Shown: positions 6,981 through 13,102 of the stretch, piece by piece
Numbering within the stretch: position 1 is the stretch's first letter
Layout: every line of letters begins with the position of its first letter
Assembly: GCA_947629805.1 (NCBI GenBank)
Contig: CANRFE010000028.1
Span: forward strand, 1 to 13,102
From: an uncultured Clostridia bacterium
GTDB taxonomy: Bacteria > Bacillota > Clostridia > TANB77 > CAG-508
Direction: 5' to 3'
DNA: 13,102 bases
Translations under genes and position numbers: made by a program
The notes under the pieces: generated by a model
Told to the model about the DNA's origin: nothing
Seen by the model: the letters and a program-made list of their open reading frames with translations, nothing else
The model's database searches: none

Positions 6981-7003
6981 ACAATAGTATTTCAAACTAT
7001 TGT
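6981..7003. repeat. Inverted repeat in the dapA leader
   Basis: ACAATAGT (6981-6988) and ACTATTGT (6996-7003) are perfect eight-base arms around a seven-base loop. On the minus strand the repeat begins one base after TATAAT, so it covers the likely transcription start and first 20 bases of a dapA leader. It could be an operator or a 5' stem-loop. It is A/T-rich and lacks a T tail, so it is not a good terminator. Confidence 0.5.
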
Positions 7004-7004
7004 C

Positions 7005-7033
7005 ATTATATGATAATTCATGGGAAAAAGAAA
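7005..7033 (-). promoter_or_regulatory. Candidate promoter in front of dapA
   Basis: The minus strand shows a perfect TATAAT (complement of 7005-7010) in the asd-dapA gap. The hexamer 17 bases upstream, TTTCTT, is a poor -35, so the site may be weak or need an activator. The adjacent inverted repeat (6981-7003) supports regulation here. Confidence 0.4.
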
Positions 7034-7041
7034 TAGTTTTC

Positions 7042-8058
7042 TTAAAAATTCTTTTCCTCTATTAATTTTTCTACAATTTGAACAGCATTGCTGGCAGCAC
7101 CTTTACGAATATTGTCTGCTACTACCCAAAGATTCACACCAGATTTCACACTATAATCTCTTCGAATTCTTCCCACAAAAACTTCATCATGACCAGTAGC
7201 GTTGTTGGCAAGAGGGTAAAGATTGTGTTGTATAGCATCTTGTACAATAATAGAAGGGCTATTTTGCAAAGTAGAAACTAAATCTGCTAAAACAAAATCT
7301 TTTTCAAACTCCACATTAATTGCTTCACTATGGGAGTTCAAAACAGGAACGCGAACGGCTGTAGCTGTAATTGGCAAATTCGGCCTTTTCAAAATTTTTC
7401 TGGTTTCGTTTATCATTTTTTCTTCTTCTTTGGTATAACTATTTTCTAAAAACACATCAATATGGGGCAGACAATTGTTAAAAATAGGGTAGGGAAACTT
7501 TTGTAAAGAATAGTCTTGTTTGCTTTCAAAAGCATGAATGCCATTTTCTAAATCAACAATTCCTTTTAAGCCTGCTCCGGAAACAGCCTGATACGTAGAA
7601 TATACAATTCTTTTTATATGGTATTTTTCATCCAGTGGTTTTAAGGCAACAACAGCTTGAATTGTAGAACAATTAGGATTAGCAATAATGCCTTTGTGCT
7701 TTTTTATTTCTTCTCTGTTTACTTCTGGTACTACTAAAGGAACGTTTTCTTCCATTCGAAAAGCACTACTATTATCCACTACAATACAACCTTTCGAAGC
7801 CGCAATAGGAGCAAACTTTTCTGCGGTTTTAGCGCCTGCTGAAAAAATAGCAAAATCAAAACCTTCCTCAAAAGAGTTTTCTGTTAATTCTTGCACTTCA
7901 TATACTTTTCCCATAAAAGGGAATTTGGTACCACAAGAACGCTTAGAAGCAAAAAGTACATACGAAGCAATGGGTAAGTGTTTTTCTTCTAATACTTTTA
8001 AAATCATTCTTCCTACCACACCTGTAGCGCCAACAATGGCTAATTTGTAATCTTTCAT
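7042..8058 (-). CDS. asd: Aspartate-semialdehyde dehydrogenase
   Basis: Asd reduces aspartyl-4-phosphate to aspartate semialdehyde with NADPH, at the branch to lysine/diaminopimelate and threonine/methionine. The product is 338 residues. The N-terminal Rossmann motif is VGATGVVG (residues 9-16). The catalytic cysteine is C130 in NPNCSTIQ, and the catalytic histidine is H243 in VLNSHSEAINVEF. The start is ATG at 8058 with TGAGGTG (complement of 8064-8070) five bases upstream. It is the first gene of the minus-strand cluster. The region upstream to the divergent gene at 8228 is only 169 bases and shows no lysine-riboswitch-like leader. Confidence 0.97.
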   Translation of the reverse strand: MKDYKLAIVGATGVVGRMILKVLEEKHLPIASYVLFASKRSCGTKFPFMGKVYEVQELTENSFEEGFDFAIFSAGAKTAEKFAPIAASKGCIVVDNSSAFRMEENVPLVVPEVNREEIKKHKGIIANPNCSTIQAVVALKPLDEKYHIKRIVYSTYQAVSGAGLKGIVDLENGIHAFESKQDYSLQKFPYPIFNNCLPHIDVFLENSYTKEEEKMINETRKILKRPNLPITATAVRVPVLNSHSEAINVEFEKDFVLADLVSTLQNSPSIIVQDAIQHNLYPLANNATGHDEVFVGRIRRDYSVKSGVNLWVVADNIRKGAASNAVQIVEKLIEEKNF

Positions 8059-8081
8059 AAGAACACCTCATTTTCTAAAAT

Positions 8082-8110
8082 AATATATGCGAGGCAAAAA
8101 GTATTTTCTA
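8082..8110 (-). promoter_or_regulatory. Candidate promoter of asd
   Basis: On the minus strand TAGAAA (complement of 8105-8110), a 17-base spacer and TATATT (complement of 8082-8087). The -10 matches five of six and the -35 four of six bases. Transcription would start near 8075, giving a leader of under 20 bases before the start codon. It faces away from the plus-strand promoter at 8130-8158. Confidence 0.35.
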
Positions 8111-8129
8111 CACAAAGAAAGAAAAAGGC

Positions 8130-8158
8130 TATATTTTTTTTAGAATATATGGTATAGT
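8130..8158 (+). promoter_or_regulatory. Extended -10 promoter for the gene at 8228
   Basis: TGGTATAGT (8150-8158) is an extended -10 element. The hexamer at 17 bases (TATATT, 8130-8135) is a poor -35, as is common for extended -10 promoters. The start would be near 8166, leaving a purine-rich leader of about 60 bases with no structure I can see. Confidence 0.45.
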
Positions 8159-8227
8159 ATAGGAAAGAACACCAACAAAAACAAAGAAAAAGAACGTCTA
8201 AAGGGTAGAAGGAAAAAGGTGAGAAAT

Positions 8228-9151
8228 ATGAAAAATAGTCGTATTTTTATTTTACTTATTTTTGTTATTTGCCTTGTTATGCTAATCATAGTAGGAGGAA
8301 CTTTCTATTATAAGCAAGCAAAACAAAAGGCAAACGAAGACAAAACGCAACCCTTTCAAGAGGAAGTGAAAACAGATTTAGCCACAATAAGTTATGAAGG
8401 AACCTTTCAAGCAAAAGGAGTAGTAGTAAGAGTAGAAACAAATACACTTACCATTATGCCAACAATAGAAAAGGAAGAATATCGTGAAGAAGAAAAATTC
8501 TATTGTGAAAATAGCCAAAGTAAAAATTTAAGGCAAGGACAAGAAGTATTCATTACATTCCATTATAACAAATCTTCTCAGGAAAACTTTACCTATGAAC
8601 CAATAGTGGAAAAAGTAGAAATCTTACAAGAAAAAAGTACAGTAGAAATTCCAAGAGATGTTTTGGTAAAAGCATATAGTTCCAAAGAAAATATTCACAT
8701 TTCCATAAACCAAGAACAAAGTACAAACAAGCAAATCGTTTTTACCATAGAAGATAAAAACGCATTACCTTATGATTATTCTACCATGCAATACAGAATA
8801 GATAAATATAATCCACCACCAACAAAAACAGAAGTAGTACAAACAGAAAATGGAATGGCTACAACCCCTTATGACCCATGGCCAGAACTTCCTAAAATTG
8901 CGCCATTAGAAAAGCAAAGCAATTATGGATTAGATGCTAATGGAAAAGTACTAGTAGAAATAGATTGGTCTCAAATTTATGGAGAACTAAAAGAAGGAAC
9001 CTATCGCTTTACTCTTTCTACAGTAAGTAGTCCAAGGAAAAGTATAGCAAATGCAAGCCTAACAGAGTACCCTTATGATGGCATTACAATAGAAATAAAC
9101 TTTACCATTGAGGAAAATGGTATAGAATACGAGCAAATAAGTGTGCATTAA
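8228..9151 (+). CDS. Membrane-anchored protein with a C-terminal bacterial Ig-like domain
   Basis: The product is 307 residues. A short basic N-terminus and one membrane helix (about residues 5-24) are followed by a long polar region expected outside the cell. There is no lipobox, so it is an anchor rather than a lipoprotein. Residues about 165-290 resemble the bacterial Ig-like domain seen at the end of many Firmicutes surface proteins, with ISINQE.., ALPYDYSTMQYRI and the late IDWSQIYGELKEGTYRF stretch. The function is unknown. The start chosen is ATG at 8228 with AGGTGAG five to six bases upstream; an in-frame GTG at 8219 (three residues longer) is possible. It is followed after 35 bases by another exported small protein and then recG. 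Confidence 0.8.
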   Translation: MKNSRIFILLIFVICLVMLIIVGGTFYYKQAKQKANEDKTQPFQEEVKTDLATISYEGTFQAKGVVVRVETNTLTIMPTIEKEEYREEEKFYCENSQSKNLRQGQEVFITFHYNKSSQENFTYEPIVEKVEILQEKSTVEIPRDVLVKAYSSKENIHISINQEQSTNKQIVFTIEDKNALPYDYSTMQYRIDKYNPPPTKTEVVQTENGMATTPYDPWPELPKIAPLEKQSNYGLDANGKVLVEIDWSQIYGELKEGTYRFTLSTVSSPRKSIANASLTEYPYDGITIEINFTIEENGIEYEQISVH

Positions 9152-9186
9152 GAAAAGATTTTTTTGAAAAAAGAGGAGTAACTGCA

Positions 9187-9615
9187 ATGAAAAAAAGGAT
9201 ATTAGGAGTTTTCCTTGTTTTGGTAATCCTAATAGGTATTTTTGGAATTCCTATTACGAACAATATTTTAGCAAAAAACATAGAGAGCAAACTAAAAAAT
9301 ACGGCATTACCACCAAAAACCAAAATAGTAGATTCTATTTCAATAGCCGGAAAATTAGTTGGCAATGGAAATGGAATGCAATATTTTGGAGCTATTTTAG
9401 TACAAACAGAATTATCGCAAGAAGAATTAGAAGAATATTATAAAGCAAAAAGAGAGAACGAATGGGAATATTTAATACAAAAACAAAATTCGAATAAAAT
9501 TGAAGTCATAGAATTGGGAAAATATTCGTTTAAGAAAAAAGAAGGAAACTATATTATTTATTCTTGGGGAAGCCCAAAAAACGATGTATTAAATTTAGAT
9601 ATAAGAGGACATTAA
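9187..9615 (+). CDS. Small membrane-anchored protein of unknown function
   Basis: I do not recognise this 142-residue product. It has a KKR start and one hydrophobic segment (about residues 4-25, GVFLVLVILIGIFGI), then a polar domain presumably outside the cell. This contains ALPPKTKIVDS, GNGNGMQYFGAILVQTELS and a charged helix-like EELEEYYKAKRENE stretch. Composition matches its neighbours. The ATG at 9187 has AGAGGAG (9172-9178) eight bases upstream. It lies 35 bases after the Ig-like protein and one base before recG, so the three are probably one transcript. Confidence 0.75.
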   Translation: MKKRILGVFLVLVILIGIFGIPITNNILAKNIESKLKNTALPPKTKIVDSISIAGKLVGNGNGMQYFGAILVQTELSQEELEEYYKAKRENEWEYLIQKQNSNKIEVIELGKYSFKKKEGNYIIYSWGSPKNDVLNLDIRGH

Positions 9616-9616
9616 A

Positions 9617-11672
9617 ATGCAAGGTTTAAAAAGAGAAATTCAATTTATTAAAGGAGTAGGTCCTAATCGAGCAGCTTTATTACATAAATTAGGAATTGCT
9701 ACCTTAGAAGATTTAATTACTTATTATCCAAGAGACTATGAAGATAGAAGTAAACCAAAAAAAATTGCTTCTTTACAACAAGGGGAAGAAGCGTTAATTG
9801 AAGCCATTGTGGTATCCAAAATGGCTGAACAAAGAGTTCGTAAAAATATGGCCATTTATAAATTAATTGTAAGAGATGAAACAGGAACTTGTTTGCTTAC
9901 TTGGTTTAATCAAAGTTATTTGAAAAATAAATTTGTGTTAGGGCAAACCTATAAATTTTACGGAAGGGTATCTAGGCAATATGGGAGAATAGAAATGAAT
10001 TCCCCTGTATACGACAGCGAAGAAACAAGCAAAAATACAGGAAAAATTATTCCTATTTATCCTGCTACTTTTGGACTTGCTCAAACAACCATTAGGCAAG
10101 TAATGGAAAATGGCTTAAAAATAGCAAAAGAAGAAAATTTATTACAAGAAACTTTACCCCAATACATTTTAGACGAGTATCATTTAGAAAATAGAAAAAT
10201 AGCCAATGAACAAATTCATTTTCCAAAAGATTTTCCAAGTTTTGAAAAGGCAAGAAAAAGGTTAGTATTCGAAGAATTACTAGCTATGCAATTGGCTTTA
10301 ATTCAGTTAAAAAATCAATATACGAAAGAAGAAAAGGGAATTGCCTTTTCAAAAGATGTGAAAATTTCCGATGTTATAAATGAACTTCCCTTTAAGTTAA
10401 CAAAAGCACAATTAAAAGTATTAGAAGAAATAGATAACAACATGGAAGAAGCAAAGCCAATGAATCGCCTTTTACAAGGAGATGTTGGATCACGGAAAGA
10501 CAGTGGTTGCCATTATTGCTGCTTATAAAGCAGTAAAATGTGGCTATCAAGTTGCCATTATGGCACCAACCGCTATTTTGGCTGCACAACATTTGGTTTC
10601 TTTTAAAGAGATTTTAGGAAAGTTTGGTATAAAAACAGAAATTTTAATTGGTAGTGTTAGCAAAAAGAAAAAAGAAGAATTATTAAACAGACTTAAAAAT
10701 GGAGAAATTGATATTTTAATTGGAACGCATGCGTTATTAGAAGAAAATGTAATATTCAAAAATTTAGGTTTTGTTGTAACAGACGAGCAACATCGTTTTG
10801 GGGTAAGGCAAAGAGGAATTATTGCAAAAAAAGGGGAAAACCCAGATGTGTTAGTTATGAGCGCTACTCCTATTCCAAGAACGCTAGCTTTAATTTTATA
10901 TGGTGACCTAGATATTTCTATTATGGATGAATTACCACCAAACAGAAAGAAAATTGATACCTTTGCAGTAACAAAAGCAATGGAGCAAAGAGTAAACCAT
11001 TTTATAAAAAAGCAACTGAAAGAAGGAAGACAAGCTTATATTGTTTGCCCCTTAGTAGAAGAAAATGAAGAAATTAATGCTAAAGCAGTTTTAGAACTTG
11101 CGGAAAAATACAAAAAAGAAGTTTTTCCAGAATTTCGCGTAGAATATTTACATGGAAAAATGAGACCAAAAGAAAAAGATGCTATTATGCAAGAATTTAA
11201 AGAGGGAGCAATTGATATTTTAATTTCTACTACTGTTATTGAAGTAGGAGTGAATGTTCCAAATGCTAGTATTATGGTAGTAGAAAATGCAGAACGTTTT
11301 GGTTTAGCACAGCTTCATCAATTGCGAGGAAGAGTAGGAAGAGGAGAGTATCCATCTTACTGTATATTAAAATACCAAGGAAATTCAGAAGTAATAAAAC
11401 AAAGAATGAAAACTATGCAACAAACAAATGATGGTTTTGTAATTGCAGAAAAAGATTTAGAGTTAAGAGGAAGCGGAGAATTTTTTGGTACAAGGCAACA
11501 TGGAATTCCGGAGTTCAAAATTGCTAATTTATTTCAAGATATGCCAATTCTGAAAATAGTACAGGGGCTAGCCATACAAATAGAACAGGAGGATAGCAAA
11601 TTAGCATTAGAAAAAAATCAATTATTGAAAAAATTAGTAGAACAAAAATTTAAGAGTCGAATTGAAATTTAA
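9617..11672 (+). CDS. recG: ATP-dependent DNA helicase RecG, interrupted by a +1 frameshift at a CGG codon
   Basis: RecG is a monomeric double-stranded DNA translocase that remodels stalled replication forks and branched recombination intermediates. The first frame (9617-10492, 292 codons) holds the N-terminal wedge/OB region (GVGPNRAALLHKLGI, then YYPRDYEDR) and ends in LLQGDVGS. It would stop at TAA 10526-10528. Dropping C10493 continues GKTVVAIIAAYKA, completing Walker A GDVGSGKT (288-295). The protein then runs to TAA 11670-11672, giving 684 residues against about 682 in Bacillus subtilis. DEQHRFG (from residue 389), SATPIPRT and LRGRVGRG motifs are intact. The ATG at 9617 has AGAGGA (9604-9609) upstream and follows the previous stop by one base. 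Whether active RecG is made depends on how C10493 is crossed. Confidence 0.93.
10490..10496 (+). other. +1 frameshift site TCA-C-GGA in recG
   Basis: The initiating frame reads GGA TCA CGG AAA GAC and stops 12 codons on. Skipping C10493 reads GGA TCA GGA AAG ACA, that is GSGKT, the invariant Walker A end. As at 2009-2015, the in-frame codon at the break is CGG, the base before it is A, and the restored codon is GGN for glycine. AAGGAG (10476-10481) lies eight bases before the TCA codon, but it follows from the conserved QGD codons. Confidence 0.75.
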
Positions 11673-11714
11673 AGGAATACAAAAGAAAAAATAGCACAAA
11701 ACTGTCTTAAAACC

Positions 11715-11743
11715 TTGACATTTACATAAAAAAAGAATAAGAT
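11715..11743 (+). promoter_or_regulatory. Sigma-A promoter of the epimerase-like gene
   Basis: A perfect TTGACA (11715-11720), 17 bases, then TAAGAT (11738-11743). An overlapping GATAAT starts at 11741. Transcription would start near 11750, just before the AAAGGAG ribosome binding site (11762-11768). I see no terminator between recG and this promoter. Confidence 0.65.
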
Positions 11744-11778
11744 AATAGCAAATGAAGTAAAAAAGGAGTAAGGCATTT

Positions 11779-12648
11779 ATGGATGCACAAATGTTAACAA
11801 CTAAAGAAGGTGCAGAACTCTTAAGTTTTAAGCTAAACGGGGAAGAAAGAATTCATCAAGGGGAAGAATGTGTGAATCAGGATGGAAAAATATACTGGAA
11901 AAGGCGCTATCCAGTTTTATTTCCTACGGTTGGAAAATGTAAAAAAAATCAAACTATTATTAATGGAAAAGCTTATGAAATGCAAGTTGATGGTTTCGCA
12001 AAAGATATGACATTTGAGCCAATTAGTAAGTTAGACAACTTTCATTCTTATCTTCTAAAAAGTAATAATAAATTAATGGATAAATACCCTTATGAATTTT
12101 CTTTACTAGTTACATATCGAACAGATGCAAATAAATTAACAGCTATTTATAAAGTAACCAATGAGGGAGATATGGATATGCCCTTTGGAATAGGTGCAAA
12201 ACCTGCTTTTCCTATTTCTTTAGAGGACTTAGAGAAGAAAAATTATTATTTAGAGTTTGAAGAAGAAGAAGAAAAAATTCATTTTTTATATTTAGTAGAT
12301 GGACTAGTAGGAATTGAATATGCTAAAAATATTATGATAGATAAAAAAACAATTCCACTAGACATACATACCTTTAACCATGATGCCATTATTATGAAAG
12401 GAATGAAATCAAAGAAAATTAGTTTAAAGAAAAAGGGAAGAGAAAGACCAATATTTACTTTTGGTTATGAAGGTTTTCCTTATCTTTCCCTTTGGTCAAA
12501 ACCAAAAGCACCTTTTCTTAGTATAGCACCTTGCATGACAACAGCAGATAGCATTAATGGTTCGGGCGTTTTTCGACAGAAAACGAATATCTTGTTATTA
12601 CCACCAAAAAAAGAATTTGAATGTAAATATAGTGTAGAATTTTTTTAA
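11779..12648 (+). CDS. Aldose-1-epimerase-like (LacX/GalM family) protein without the usual catalytic residues
   Basis: The family interconverts anomers of aldoses through a histidine and a glutamate. The product is 289 residues, normal for LacX-type members, with GAELLSFKLNG at the N-terminus, PVLFPTVGK (45-53), GFAKDM (72-77), PFGIGAKPAFP (135-145) and a C-terminal PYLSLWSKPKAPF. By my recollection of the family, these segments usually read HGFAR, GxHPAF and, after SKPxAPF, IEPW. Here they read D71-GFAK, K141 in GAKPAF, and A250 in IAPC. The fold is therefore clear but the catalytic residues appear replaced, so it may bind sugars without mutarotase activity. The ATG at 11779 has AAAGGAG ten bases upstream and its own promoter. 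Confidence 0.85.
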   Translation: MDAQMLTTKEGAELLSFKLNGEERIHQGEECVNQDGKIYWKRRYPVLFPTVGKCKKNQTIINGKAYEMQVDGFAKDMTFEPISKLDNFHSYLLKSNNKLMDKYPYEFSLLVTYRTDANKLTAIYKVTNEGDMDMPFGIGAKPAFPISLEDLEKKNYYLEFEEEEEKIHFLYLVDGLVGIEYAKNIMIDKKTIPLDIHTFNHDAIIMKGMKSKKISLKKKGRERPIFTFGYEGFPYLSLWSKPKAPFLSIAPCMTTADSINGSGVFRQKTNILLLPPKKEFECKYSVEFF

Positions 12649-12691
12649 GAAATAAAACAAGAATTATAATTTTAGTAGAAGGATGTAAAAA

Positions 12692-12880
12692 ATGGAAATA
12701 ATGAATTTAGTAGAGAAAATAGTTGCTTTGTTATTTATGATGGTAGGTGTAATTTGCATTTATGATGCACGAAAACTAGCAAAAAAATATTTTAGTTTTC
12801 ATGATCAAAATGAAGGTTCAAAATGGTTTAAAATAGGAGGATTTGTTTTTGCTATAATAGGTATTGGTTTCCTATTTTGA
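12692..12880 (+). CDS. Small two-helix membrane protein of unknown function
   Basis: The product is 62 residues. Two hydrophobic segments (about residues 8-24 and 46-62) flank a basic-polar loop (DARKLAKKYFSFHDQNEGSKWF). No function is known to me; short proteins with this layout occur in Clostridia. AAGGAT (12679-12684) lies about seven bases before the ATG at 12692; a second in-frame ATG is three codons on. It begins 43 bases after the epimerase-like gene and has no clear promoter, so probably shares its transcript, ending at the terminator at 12905-12969. Confidence 0.7.
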   Translation: MEIMNLVEKIVALLFMMVGVICIYDARKLAKKYFSFHDQNEGSKWFKIGGFVFAIIGIGFLF

Positions 12881-12904
12881 AAATAAAAATTTTTATAAAA
12901 ATAG

Positions 12905-12969
12905 AAAAGTGTCTTAAATGAGCTATATTCTAAAAAATGGAGTTAGTTCAAAATAGAGGCACTTTTTTT
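12905..12969 (+). terminator. Long stem-loop terminator after the 62-residue protein gene
   Basis: AAAAGTGTCTT (12905-12915) pairs with GAGGCACTTTT (12956-12966) with G-T wobbles, followed by seven T (12963-12969). The 40-base interior can form a second helix: GAGCTA with TTAGTTC, and ATTCT with GGAGT. The overall form is a long, bulged hairpin rather than a compact one. Confidence 0.8.
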
Positions 12970-13016
12970 ATTATACAATAAATTTTTAGAGAAGTTATTT
13001 TAAATAAAAAATATAC

Positions 13017-13045
13017 TTGACAGAGAAGTAAAGAAAGGATAGAAT
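13017..13045 (+). promoter_or_regulatory. Strong sigma-A promoter leading out of the window
   Basis: A perfect TTGACA (13017-13022), a 17-base spacer and TAGAAT (13040-13045), five of six. Transcription would start near 13052 and run off the right edge. The remaining 50 bases show no ribosome binding site with a sustained open frame, so the gene or RNA it serves lies beyond the window. Confidence 0.7.
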
Positions 13046-13102
13046 AAAAATGCAGAATAGTAATAACCTATAAACATAAAGTACGTTGAAAAGAAAATAT
13101 TT

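Noticed and set aside
7014..7045. Possible terminator after asd (AAGAAA / TTTCTT)
   Set aside because: The stem is only six A/T-rich pairs with a short T tract; too weak to call.
8059..8227. Lysine riboswitch upstream of asd
   Set aside because: The gap to the divergent gene is only 169 bases, the likely leader is under 20 bases, and I see no multi-helix junction or terminator.
10482..11672. C-terminal half of recG as a separate gene starting at ATG 10482
   Set aside because: AAGGAG directly touches the ATG with no spacing, and a protein beginning inside Walker A would not be functional. Joining at C10493 restores a standard RecG.
13050..13073. Very short open frame (ATG to TAA, seven codons) near the right edge
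   Set aside because: Its purine-rich upstream bases lie within the promoter spacer, so they would not be in the transcript; nothing supports translation.

Overview
The window looks like chromosomal DNA from a low-G+C, endospore-forming member of the Clostridia/Firmicutes. The evidence is an A/T-rich composition, strong AAGGAGGT-type ribosome binding sites, a full-length spoIVA (spore coat morphogenetic ATPase), a DUF421/DUF4363 membrane gene pair, and genes for diaminopimelate synthesis. I see no rRNA, tRNA, CRISPR array, insertion sequence or prophage. Every gap between genes is under 300 bases.

Layout. Bases 1-1556 (minus strand): spoIVA and its terminator. Bases 1651-2944 (plus): a UDP-sugar pyrophosphorylase gene with its own promoter and terminator, interrupted by one extra base. 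Bases 2952-3329 (minus): a small four-helix membrane protein. Bases 3484-4552 (plus): overlapping DUF421 and DUF4363 genes. Bases 4569-8058 (minus): a lysine/diaminopimelate cluster read as asd, dapA, an HD-domain gene, then dapB. It has promoters in its gaps and a strong terminator directly in front of dapB. Bases 8228-11672 (plus): two membrane-anchored extracytoplasmic proteins followed closely by recG, which is also interrupted by one extra base. Bases 11779-12880 (plus): an aldose-1-epimerase-like protein lacking its expected catalytic residues, then a 62-residue membrane protein, a long terminator, and a strong promoter pointing out of the window.

The most interesting observation is that the two interrupted genes are broken in the same way. 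In each, the reading frame meets an in-frame CGG codon, and skipping its C (a +1 shift) restores a full-length, conserved protein. The restored residue is in both cases a Gly read from GGN, inside a glycine-rich nucleotide-binding loop (GGQ-G-TRLG in the pyrophosphorylase, GDVGS-G-KT in RecG). Scanning all genes by eye over roughly 3,900 codons, I found no other in-frame CGG, while CGA, CGC, CGT and AGG all encode Arg at conserved positions. This is what one would expect if CGG were unassigned or very poorly decoded in this organism and the two sites were crossed by +1 frameshifting or four-base decoding. Coincidental mutation or assembly error cannot be excluded from one window.

Functionally, asd, dapA and dapB give three steps from aspartyl phosphate to tetrahydrodipicolinate, which feeds peptidoglycan, lysine and spore dipicolinate. 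This is consistent with the sporulation gene alongside.
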